Shown piece by piece: positions 1 to 6,746 of a stretch of DNA of 6,817 bases (position 1 is its first letter; each line of letters begins with the position of its first letter). A model generated the notes under the pieces. That model did no database searches. It was not told where the DNA came from and worked only from the letters and a program-made list of their open reading frames with translations. The position numbers and the translations under genes are program-made. The DNA comes from an uncultured Prevotellaceae bacterium (GTDB taxonomy: Bacteria > Bacteroidota > Bacteroidia > Bacteroidales > Muribaculaceae), in contig CALDIG010000087.1 of NCBI GenBank assembly GCA_937904375.1, positions 1 through 6,817 of the forward strand, written 5' to 3'.

Positions 1-87
1 GAGCAAAACGATGCAATTAAACAAAATTTAACACACAGGGTTTTGCAGGTGTCCCGATAAACGCTCTTTCTTGGTTGGTTTATATGC

Positions 88-134
88 GCTCATGCTATAT
101 GCTTCCAAGGGCGTGAGCATTATCTTTTTCTTTT
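88..134 (+). terminator. Possible intrinsic terminator of an upstream gene
   Basis: GCTCATGC (88-95) can pair with GCGTGAGC (111-118) as an 8-bp stem with one G-T wobble and a 15-base loop. It is followed by a T-rich run, TATCTTTTTCTTTT, at 121-134. The loop is long and the T tract starts two bases after the stem, so this is only moderately terminator-like. It could equally be a structured part of the leader of the downstream gene. It would fit transcription arriving from left of the window. Confidence 0.35.
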
Positions 135-171
135 AGGCAGGGCAGTCGAGAGCCCATCACAGGAATAAGAA

Positions 172-223
172 CCAAGTGGCTCACTCTCTCCTTATTTTTT
201 TAATTTCCACTAGAGCCAAGTGG
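172..223 (+). repeat. Short direct repeat CCAAGTGG flanking a T tract, upstream of the first gene
   Basis: CCAAGTGG occurs at 172-179 and again at 216-223, with a pyrimidine-rich stretch and a run of T between them. The second copy can also form a small hairpin, CCACT (207-211) with AGTGG (219-223) and a 7-base loop, and TGGCTC (177-182) can pair with GAGCCA (213-218). This could be an operator-like pair of sites or alternative leader pairings ahead of the start codon at 246. At eight bases, chance is a real possibility. Confidence 0.25.
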
Positions 224-245
224 GGCACAAAATTCATGAATAAGT

Positions 246-1229
246 ATGAAAAGACAAGTCATCACTCTGCTGCTCGCAATCATGGCTCTAGCAGCAACTC
301 AAGCACAACAAATCTCAGTAGTAACATCTGGAGGAGCTACAAGTCTCTACACCAATCTTAAAGATGCCATTGACGGGGCAGCGTCAGGTAGCGTAATCTA
401 TCTCCCTGGAGGTGGATTCCCCGTTGGTGACACAGTGAAAATCACAAAAAAGGTTACCATTATTGGCATTGGCCATAAAACCCGCAACGAAAATGTGGAT
501 GGCAACACGATTATAGGCGGCAACCTATGGTTCAACTCTGGCAGCGATGGCAGTGCAGTGATGGGATGCTATATCTCAGGCAATGTCAATATCGGTGAAG
601 ATGGAAAAGTGGATAATGTACTCGTTAAAATGTGCAACATCAATTCAATCCAAGTAAAAAATGAAGAGAGTAAAGGTGTAGTTGTAAATCAGAATTATAT
701 TAGGGGTGACTCTAATTATGGAAACGCAACGGATGTTACAATATCTAATAATATTACTTGGCGAATCTGGAATATTGGTTCTGGCACAATAAAAAATAAT
801 ACTATTTGTTGTGATAATTCTAGTTATTATTCTAGTAGTCCTAGGTCTCTTGATAATGTTAACCGTGCTATTATAAATAATAACCTTTTTAGAAATGGTT
901 CTGGTATACACAGAGGTTCTGACTGTCAAGCTAGCAATAATTATGTCACTAATAATGGTTCATGGGGCGATGACCCAGTAACAATTGAAGGAGCAACTGA
1001 AGTGAATCTTTTCCAGAATCTTAATGGATGGGCGGTAAACCCCATAAGCAATTTCCATTTCACGCAAGATTATGAGAGCTATGAGACCAAGGTTGGCGTC
1101 TATTCTGGCACTAGCTTTAGTGATGACCAACTACCTCCCACTCCTTATATTGTAGCCAAGGTTATCCCCGAGAAGACCGATGCCGAAGGCAAGCTAAATA
1201 TCAAGGTTCGTGTTAAAGCCGGCGACTAA
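246..1229 (+). CDS. Exported right-handed parallel beta-helix protein
   Basis: A 327-residue protein with a signal peptide: MKR, a hydrophobic stretch at residues 5-17, and a likely signal peptidase I site after TQA (18-20). The start at 246 is forced by an in-frame TGA at 237-239. Residues 36-76 (YTNLKDAIDGA, VIYLPGG, KKVTIIGIGH) look like the cap and first coils of a right-handed parallel beta-helix, as in pectate-lyase-like and adhesin folds. Residues 108-237 show coils with repeated Asn turns (SGNVNI, CNINSI, NQNYI, SNNITW, KNNTIC, NNNLF, SNNYV), an asparagine-ladder pattern. The tail (about 283-327: GVYSG, DDQLPP, TDAEGKLNIKVRVKA) resembles ends I recall from Bacteroidota beta-helix proteins that often precede a large surface protein gene, as here. 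No catalytic residues of a polysaccharide lyase were recognised, and there is no C-terminal sorting domain. The core at about nt 660-960 is strikingly AT-rich (15 of 60 G+C at 781-840) against 33 of 60 at 361-420. The likely role is a surface or secreted binding protein; ligand unknown. Confidence 0.85.
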   Translation: MKRQVITLLLAIMALAATQAQQISVVTSGGATSLYTNLKDAIDGAASGSVIYLPGGGFPVGDTVKITKKVTIIGIGHKTRNENVDGNTIIGGNLWFNSGSDGSAVMGCYISGNVNIGEDGKVDNVLVKMCNINSIQVKNEESKGVVVNQNYIRGDSNYGNATDVTISNNITWRIWNIGSGTIKNNTICCDNSSYYSSSPRSLDNVNRAIINNNLFRNGSGIHRGSDCQASNNYVTNNGSWGDDPVTIEGATEVNLFQNLNGWAVNPISNFHFTQDYESYETKVGVYSGTSFSDDQLPPTPYIVAKVIPEKTDAEGKLNIKVRVKAGD

Positions 1230-1281
1230 GCGTTATTGCTCTTTGCGAATTATTCATCCTCAATAAAGCATAACGCGTTAT
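1230..1281. promoter_or_regulatory. Palindrome and half-site between the two genes, overlapping the second start codon
   Basis: The 50-bp gap contains a perfect 12-bp palindrome, ATAACGCGTTAT (1270-1281), whose last two bases are the first two of the ATG at 1280. The half-site GCGTTAT recurs at 1230-1236, immediately after the first gene's stop codon, and is the reverse complement of ATAACGC at 1270-1276. In mRNA the two could pair as a 7-bp stem with a 33-base loop just before the start codon; as DNA they are three half-sites for a dimeric binder. Either would act on the second gene. No Shine-Dalgarno sequence is visible, as is usual in Bacteroidota. The repeats are seen directly; a regulatory role is inference. 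Confidence 0.4.
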
Positions 1282-4200
1282 GAGCAGGAAACATATAAAA
1301 AGTGTGCTGCTCCTGTTGCTGTTGCTGCTGCCGCCCGTGCTGCAGGCCCAGTCGCTCTCGCAGTTTCAATACTGGTTTGACGATGACTTTGCCGGCAGGC
1401 AGACTGGCTCGATAAGCGGCACGGCGACCACAATAGAAAGGAGCATCGACACTGAGCATTTAGAAATAGGACTTCACAAGTTCAATATCCGCTTCAAGCG
1501 AACTGACGGCAGTTATACTGCTGTCTCCACTTCCACGTTCCAGAAGGTGGCGTCGGGTCACCCACACCTGCTGGAATATTGGTTTGACGGAGACCAGTCC
1601 ACCAGTAAGATGATGAATGGTGAAGTCACCTACGACCAAGATGGCTTTAAATTTGTGGGGGACTTAGATATTGCCGCCCTCGATGTAGGCGTTCACGACC
1701 TGTACTTTCGTGCTGTGAGCGACAACGGGCTCATCTGCTCGGCAGTTTCTGTAGCCCGTTTCCAAAAACTCACCAATGGTGAGACCAAGTGGCTGGAGTA
1801 TTGGTTTGACGGTGACCGAGAGAATGTGAAACGCATAGAAGGCAACAAAGCCTCCGATGGCAACGGATACACCTTTGTCAATCAAGTAGATGTCTCTGAG
1901 CTGGAGGTGGGGCCGCACAACCTCTTTATGCGTGCTGTCAACAACGACGGCCTGGTGACTACCGCCGTGTCGGTGTCGCCTTTCCAGAAGATGACCAATG
2001 GCGAGATAAAATGGCTAGAATACTGGATTGACGGTGACATTGACAACGCCCAGAGGCTACCCGCTGTGACCGCCAATGGTGGCAAGGAATTCAGGATAGT
2101 GACCGACATTGACTTTTCGTCCTTGCCCGTGGGCCAGCATCGCATCTCGATGCGCGGTGTGAATCAAGATGGCTTAGTATCGACAGCGGTAACCACCACA
2201 CCATTCATCAAGCAAGGCAGTGGAGTGGTGGAGAATTTGGAATGCTGGCTCGACAATAACAGGAGCAACAGCAAAACCGTCAGTGGTCATCTTGCTAGCA
2301 CTGGCGATGCCTACGTGTTTGTTGATGGTCTTGACTTGAGCGATGCCGCTCCAGGCTATCATAAACTGCACTTCCGTGCCCTTGGAGGAACCAACGAACT
2401 GGCTTCGGCTGTCACCACATCGGCTATCATGGTGAAGCCTCTTTACGGCGAGGATGCTACTATGTCGCACTACACTATTGCCGTTGATGATGGTGTTCCT
2501 GAGACTTTCCCTATCACAAAAAACATTAATGAGGTGAATGTGTTCCACACTCTCGACGCTTCGTCGTTAGAGAAAGGTAGCCACAACCTTACTATGAGTT
2601 TCTGGAACTCGGCATTAAAAAGTGTAACAGAGAGTGCCACTTTTATTGCCGACGCCACTAAATTTCAGCTTGCTACCCCCGACTACACCACTTTCAATGT
2701 GAGTAATGTCAACGAGACCGGGTTTACTGCCGCATGGAATGCTGTAGAAGGAGCGAAATACTATGATATCGCTGTGGCAAAAGATGGCGAAGACTTTGAT
2801 CACCCCAATTTCACGGGCTCCACGACTAAACCCACAGCCGAAGTGACAAAATTGGAACCTGGCTTATCTTATCGTTTTAAGGTTCGTGCAAGAAATGACA
2901 ACTGGAGCGAAAACAGCGAGTGGAGTGAAACTAATGCCCAAAATGTGATAACGGCCCAGCAAGGCACTATGCCAGCTAACCTGGTAATACGTGGGCTGAA
3001 TGGCATTGATGGCACTTATCCGCTCACTACATGGAGCACCTACACTTATAATGCGTGGGTGGTAAATAACGGTAAATCACCTTGGTATGGCTCTTTCTAC
3101 CTTAAAGATGGTGATGAGGACATAAAAGGGTGGCACAATATATTCCTATCGAAAAACTCTGTACAGGTACTAGAATGTTCTTACACCCCTAAGAGTCCTG
3201 GAACAAAGAATTTGGTACTTTATTACCAAACTGGTGGTAATGGCGCTGGCATCCCTGTGCTAACGCCTAATAACACAAACAATGTGTTGACGCTCGTTGT
3301 GAACAACGACCCGACTTATAACGAGAACATCAAATTAGCCCGAGCTATAGTGTGTCCGGAGTCTTCCGAAACAGGAAAGACCGAGAACATTACTGCCTAT
3401 GCCATCAATCATGGCGACATGAACTGGACAGGCAAATTGTGTCTAATGGATAATGGTCTAATAATTGGCGAGAAAAATGTAACTATGGAAGCTGGCAGAG
3501 GTAAAACAGTGTCGGCTTCCTGGACTCCCGAGACTGCAGGAACACACGAGATTTCGGTGTTTTATATGAGCGACGGAGGAAGCTCCTGGCACATGCTTTC
3601 GAATAATGGTTTCAACAACCCTGCTTTGGTTGATGTGGCAAATTCCGATGTCTTGAACGATGCCAATAAAGTGTATATTACTAATGTGACTCATGAGGTG
3701 ACCCCAACAGAAGTGACCAAAGGCTCTACGGTGTTCTACTACTTCAGGCTTGAAGACAGCAACAAAAAGCGCTTGAAAGGCATGAAGATGCACTTTATTT
3801 GCTCAAACGCGAGTCAGCAAGCTGAGAAGGCTTACGATTCTTCGGTGTCGGACGACAACGGAATAGCTGTACTCGTAATAGAAACCGAAGGTAGTAATGC
3901 CGTCGCTAATCGTGGAGAAACGGTGTCCTTAACTTGTGAGTCAGTTCACAATTTCGAGAACAAGAACATACCATTTGAGGTCACTCCTAACAACCACATG
4001 TATCTAACAATTCATCAGGGTACTACTGCGTCTGAAGAAAGCGGCTTTGAGAATGTGGAGAAGATGAAATTCACGCTAGATTTAGGGGTTTCTGCTAAAG
4101 CAAGTCTTGGTAATTATATTAAACTCAAAGGTAACTTAGCATTACCATTAAGTCTTGAAATGAAGTTTGATGATAATGGAGGTTTCAAAGACTATGTCTA

Positions 4201-6670
4201 CGATTCTAAGATTAAAGCAGGATTAAATGTCTCAGAAGGCAATTTCGGAACTGAAAAAGAAGCACAAGACTTTGCAAAATTTGCAACAATCTTTAAAGGT
4301 TCAATAGGTTCGTCAATAGGATTCCATTACAATTTCTCTTCTAGCGACTGGCATGACATCTTCATTAGATTGGTTATGCGCTGGTGCGAAAACTTTAAGT
4401 TTGTTGATGACTGGAAAAAAGACTTGATAATTAAAGTCTTAAATGAGTGTTACGCACCAGAGAATGGTTGGAAAGAAACAACTAATTATTTTATGAATTT
4501 TGATGTTAGTGGTTCTGTAGATATCCTTAATGCTCTTGGAAGTTTTGATGTTATTAAACCCAATAAGAAAAGGGGATTTAGCCTTCCATCAATTAGGATT
4601 CCGACGTTGGGACTAAAGGGGCAATTGTCTTTGGGCTTAGACTGGAATATTAAAAAAGAAGATTTTGGTAGCACAAATCGTTGGTTAGTAGGCGATGCTG
4701 CAACCTATAAACTGGAGGGAGAATTTTCTTTTCAAGCTCAAGTGAGGAACATATTTAAGAATTCAAGTAAATGGTGGAAAACATTAGATAACAATTCTAC
4801 TATCAGTTCACAGCTAGATAAATTCTTTTTATCTTCACCAACCAATACTTATTCTCCTGAATTAAAGGGTAAAACTTCTGAGATGTTTGATTACAATAAT
4901 AAACTGCAGGAGGTTTCTCATGAGATGTCTTTTTCTAACAGTTGGACTTTGTCTAATGAATTGAATATTGGTTCTTGGAGTCCACTCGAAGGTGATATTG
5001 GGATAACTAGCACATCTTCACAAAAACTTAGCAGTAAAGGAGATTGGGCCAACTATATTGGTGATCTTACATTATCATGTTCACAAGACAATGAAATCGT
5101 AAATAGTATTTATCCTAATTTACAAACATCTTCATTAATAGCAGCGCCAATAGAGTACTTTAGACTGTGGAACAATCCACCAACAAGTGCTATTGAGCAA
5201 CTTGCTAAACAGGCTCCTAGTCATTATAATTTCAATCTCAAAGATGCTATTAAGGTTGAAAATACACTTTCATCGGAGCTGTTTATGAGTGCATCCATTC
5301 CATTTTTCAAATGGGACACTAAACTACTTGGAGAAATTAAGTTTGCTATTGATGCTGGATTAAACTTTAACATAGACAACAAATCAACAGCAAGCTATTA
5401 CAGTTTTGCCGACAAGAGATTCTTCCCTATTTCTGTTCATCCCACGACTTCTATTACGAAGATTGTAGAATGGGCTGTTAGCTCTCTTTCGGATAAGTTC
5501 AGGGCTTTGTTTGAGGATGATCGTGACATGATTGAAACCACCTACGAACAAATGAGCGATGTTACTGGAACTGGATCAGTGGCAGGAGTCAACACTCGCA
5601 TTATAGTACCTGCATTGAGCGAGTATTATTCTAGTGATGATGGCGGCTCATGGGATTCGCAGTTTAGTTCTTGTGGCAGGTCACATTATAAGCTTAATGA
5701 CTTCAACAACAACTATGCAAAGTATATTCTTAGTAGGCATCCTCAGTTGGGTGAGAAGGTGCAGACCGACATCTGTTATTTCACTTTAGATTTCAACAAA
5801 GACATTCAAAACTTTGACGAAGGATTGCAAATTAGGATTGGACACCATTATCCTGCTGGCGACTTGTTGGGAATAACCGATGAGGGTGACACTTTGTTTG
5901 TGGTTAGTGAGGTATGCAATGTGATGGTGTTTGATGGCGACTCCTTACTCACGCAAACACAACGAGGAGAATATGAAGTAACAGGAAGTGTTGGCGTTGA
6001 CGACTTGACGCCATTCGGATTCCCCGAGAATCAGCCTCTTGATGTTTACTTCTGCGAGAATGACAGCAACATATGGCATTATGTGGGACCGGCTGGAGGG
6101 CCTATCAAGGTTGATAAACTTGGTGCATTCATGATGGGAACATCTATCAAGAATGATGAAGAACCGCCAGTTATATCGTTTACACTCAATGAGGCAACAG
6201 GATTAGCCCACATCAATGCAATAGACAATATTGGCATAAGATTCAGTTCTCTCAAGGTCCTAGTTAATGGCCAACTCCGAGAAGTTGATCTAATCGACAA
6301 CTCCAATTTTGAGTTGATGCTCACCACCGATGATATGGAGCATCTACTTGTCATTGAGATTGTTGTAGGAGATCTTGCTGGCAATGTGGGATGTCTGTTC
6401 CAAGTCTTCAATCTTGACAAGCCCGAAGGCATCGACATTGTATCTCAAGATGGAAGTAATGCAGAAATCAGTCTCGGACGTAATGTTCTGATTGTTAAGG
6501 GTGCTAAACCATTTTCTGTAGTTACAGTCTATGACCTAAATGGTCGTATTTGGGCAAGGACTACAGCCGATAAAGATGGCAATGTTAATTGTGGAATGAA
6601 TGACTTAATGAGAGGCCCCTACATCGTGACATTGTCCGAAGGAAAGGCCAAGAAGTTCTATGTCAATTAA
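1280..6670 (+). CDS. Giant exported multidomain protein: YWFD modules, FN3/Ig-like domains, T9SS-like C-terminal tail
   Basis: A 1796-residue protein. The start is fixed by an in-frame TAA at 1271-1273. The signal peptide is MSRKHIKSV, eight Leu (10-17), PPVLQA, with cleavage likely after A23. Order of domains: residues 29-394, five ~74-residue modules with EYWFDGD near the start, DGFxFV-like centres, then VGxHxLxxRAV and AVSVxxFQK; 395-460, a degenerate sixth; 461-560, fibronectin-III-like (FTAAWNAVEGAKYYDIAV, LEPGLSYRFKVRARN); 566-677 and 679-790, two CARDB-like Ig domains (YNAWVVNNG, YTPKSPG; ITAYAINHGDMNW, WTPETAG); 797-903, another Ig-like domain (FRLEDSNKKRLKG, SDDNGIAVLVI); about 930-1440, a long beta-rich, aromatic and Asn/Ser-rich region I cannot assign; 1441-1626, a beta segment ending GAFMMGTSI; 1627-1713, an Ig-like domain (EPPVISFTL, GDLAGNVG); about 1725-1796, a T9SS type A-like sorting tail (VVTVYDLNGR, MRGPYIVTLSEGKAKKFYVN). 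It is expected to be surface-anchored or secreted, if a T9SS is present. No catalytic motif was recognised. DNA coding for the unassigned region is much more AT-rich than the 5' part. It lies 50 bp after the beta-helix gene and probably shares its transcript. Confidence 0.85.
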   Translation: MSRKHIKSVLLLLLLLLPPVLQAQSLSQFQYWFDDDFAGRQTGSISGTATTIERSIDTEHLEIGLHKFNIRFKRTDGSYTAVSTSTFQKVASGHPHLLEYWFDGDQSTSKMMNGEVTYDQDGFKFVGDLDIAALDVGVHDLYFRAVSDNGLICSAVSVARFQKLTNGETKWLEYWFDGDRENVKRIEGNKASDGNGYTFVNQVDVSELEVGPHNLFMRAVNNDGLVTTAVSVSPFQKMTNGEIKWLEYWIDGDIDNAQRLPAVTANGGKEFRIVTDIDFSSLPVGQHRISMRGVNQDGLVSTAVTTTPFIKQGSGVVENLECWLDNNRSNSKTVSGHLASTGDAYVFVDGLDLSDAAPGYHKLHFRALGGTNELASAVTTSAIMVKPLYGEDATMSHYTIAVDDGVPETFPITKNINEVNVFHTLDASSLEKGSHNLTMSFWNSALKSVTESATFIADATKFQLATPDYTTFNVSNVNETGFTAAWNAVEGAKYYDIAVAKDGEDFDHPNFTGSTTKPTAEVTKLEPGLSYRFKVRARNDNWSENSEWSETNAQNVITAQQGTMPANLVIRGLNGIDGTYPLTTWSTYTYNAWVVNNGKSPWYGSFYLKDGDEDIKGWHNIFLSKNSVQVLECSYTPKSPGTKNLVLYYQTGGNGAGIPVLTPNNTNNVLTLVVNNDPTYNENIKLARAIVCPESSETGKTENITAYAINHGDMNWTGKLCLMDNGLIIGEKNVTMEAGRGKTVSASWTPETAGTHEISVFYMSDGGSSWHMLSNNGFNNPALVDVANSDVLNDANKVYITNVTHEVTPTEVTKGSTVFYYFRLEDSNKKRLKGMKMHFICSNASQQAEKAYDSSVSDDNGIAVLVIETEGSNAVANRGETVSLTCESVHNFENKNIPFEVTPNNHMYLTIHQGTTASEESGFENVEKMKFTLDLGVSAKASLGNYIKLKGNLALPLSLEMKFDDNGGFKDYVYDSKIKAGLNVSEGNFGTEKEAQDFAKFATIFKGSIGSSIGFHYNFSSSDWHDIFIRLVMRWCENFKFVDDWKKDLIIKVLNECYAPENGWKETTNYFMNFDVSGSVDILNALGSFDVIKPNKKRGFSLPSIRIPTLGLKGQLSLGLDWNIKKEDFGSTNRWLVGDAATYKLEGEFSFQAQVRNIFKNSSKWWKTLDNNSTISSQLDKFFLSSPTNTYSPELKGKTSEMFDYNNKLQEVSHEMSFSNSWTLSNELNIGSWSPLEGDIGITSTSSQKLSSKGDWANYIGDLTLSCSQDNEIVNSIYPNLQTSSLIAAPIEYFRLWNNPPTSAIEQLAKQAPSHYNFNLKDAIKVENTLSSELFMSASIPFFKWDTKLLGEIKFAIDAGLNFNIDNKSTASYYSFADKRFFPISVHPTTSITKIVEWAVSSLSDKFRALFEDDRDMIETTYEQMSDVTGTGSVAGVNTRIIVPALSEYYSSDDGGSWDSQFSSCGRSHYKLNDFNNNYAKYILSRHPQLGEKVQTDICYFTLDFNKDIQNFDEGLQIRIGHHYPAGDLLGITDEGDTLFVVSEVCNVMVFDGDSLLTQTQRGEYEVTGSVGVDDLTPFGFPENQPLDVYFCENDSNIWHYVGPAGGPIKVDKLGAFMMGTSIKNDEEPPVISFTLNEATGLAHINAIDNIGIRFSSLKVLVNGQLREVDLIDNSNFELMLTTDDMEHLLVIEIVVGDLAGNVGCLFQVFNLDKPEGIDIVSQDGSNAEISLGRNVLIVKGAKPFSVVTVYDLNGRIWARTTADKDGNVNCGMNDLMRGPYIVTLSEGKAKKFYVN
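1364..2659 (+). repeat. Tandem array of ~74-residue YWFD modules (protein-level repeat)
   Basis: The aromatic-Tyr/Cys-Trp starts of the modules fall at residues 29, 98, 172, 246 and 320, so spacing is 69, 74, 74 and 74. A weaker copy starts near residue 395 (MSHYTIAVDDG). Each has an acidic YWFD-type opening, a central FV strand, the signature VGxHxLxxRAV and a closing AVSxxxFQK. Modules 2-4 are most alike (EYWFDGD, EYWFDGD, EYWIDGD, joined by TNGE linkers). They resemble the 'EYFIDxDPGxG' modules I recall from secreted Bacteroidota proteins, probably small beta-sandwiches. The DNA copies have diverged, so this is an old duplication and not a recent slippage array. Confidence 0.8.
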
Positions 6671-6689
6671 AGTGGCACCATTTCCTAGT

Positions 6690-6703
6690 TGGTAGCAATA
6701 CCA
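6690..6703 (+). other. Small hairpin with GCAA tetraloop in the 3' untranslated region
   Basis: TGGTA (6690-6694), GCAA (6695-6698), TACCA (6699-6703): a 5-bp stem closed by a GNRA-type tetraloop, 20 bases after the stop codon. GGTAGCAATACC (6691-6702) matches GGTATCAATACC, the apex of the following terminator (6720-6731), at 11 of 12 positions. It could protect the 3' end, or be a decayed duplicate of the terminator tip. Confidence 0.4.
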
Positions 6704-6710
6704 TGAAATT

Positions 6711-6744
6711 ATGAGACTCGGTATCAATACCGAGTCTCATTTTT
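6711..6744 (+). terminator. Strong intrinsic (Rho-independent) terminator
   Basis: ATGAGACTCGGTAT (6711-6724) is perfectly complementary to ATACCGAGTCTCAT (6727-6740). This gives about 13 bp of uninterrupted stem with a TCAA loop, followed by TTTT at 6741-6744. It starts 40 bases after the stop codon of the large gene and should end the two-gene transcript. The stem is immediately followed by the group II intron start, which fits the insertion preference of class C introns for the 3' side of terminators. Confidence 0.92.
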
Positions 6745-6746
6745 GC

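Larger units (their letters stand above)
1..245. other. Leader / intergenic region without a convincing complete gene
   Basis: No good coding region is visible here. A 61-codon reading frame from 176 overlaps the start of the next gene in another frame, has no recognisable protein character and is best ignored. At the left edge two short frames are open from base 1 or 2 and stop at 58-60 and 29-31; either could be the last codons of a gene outside the window, but they are too short to identify. The region is AT-rich with T tracts at 121-134 and 194-201. I could not place a convincing Bacteroidota promoter (TTTG, about 19 bp, TAnnTTTG). The nearest -7-like string is TATTTTTT at 193-200, without a matching upstream box, so the promoter of the downstream unit remains unassigned. 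Confidence 0.6.

Noticed and set aside
176..361. 61-codon forward reading frame overlapping the start of the beta-helix gene
   Set aside because: It overlaps the well-supported gene in another frame, has low-complexity Ser/Asn content towards its end and no start signal or family character.
645..929. 94-codon reading frame on the minus strand inside the beta-helix gene
   Set aside because: Its Ile/Thr/Arg-rich translation is what the opposite strand of an AT-rich, Asn-rich coding region produces; no protein-like pattern.
1307..1333. CTG/TTG-rich run in the signal peptide (eight Leu codons) as a possible phase-variable slippage tract
   Set aside because: The codons are mixed (CTG, CTC, TTG), so it is not a uniform repeat. 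Slippage by whole codons would only change Leu number in the signal peptide.
1364..2659. Repeat array considered as a CRISPR or recent tandem DNA repeat
   Set aside because: The period is ~222 bp, the copies are diverged at DNA level and all are coding. There are no short identical repeats with spacers.
3458..3793. 111-codon minus-strand reading frame inside the large gene, with other minus-strand frames at 1664-1918, 1882-2145, 2174-2548 and 6079-6438
   Set aside because: All lie inside a coherent multidomain plus-strand protein. None shows a signal peptide, domain or leader region of its own.
4060..5600. Outer-membrane beta-barrel or TonB-dependent receptor reading of the AT-rich region
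   Set aside because: There is no plug domain, TonB box or terminal aromatic barrel strand, and the segment is internal and followed by Ig-like domains and a sorting-like tail.
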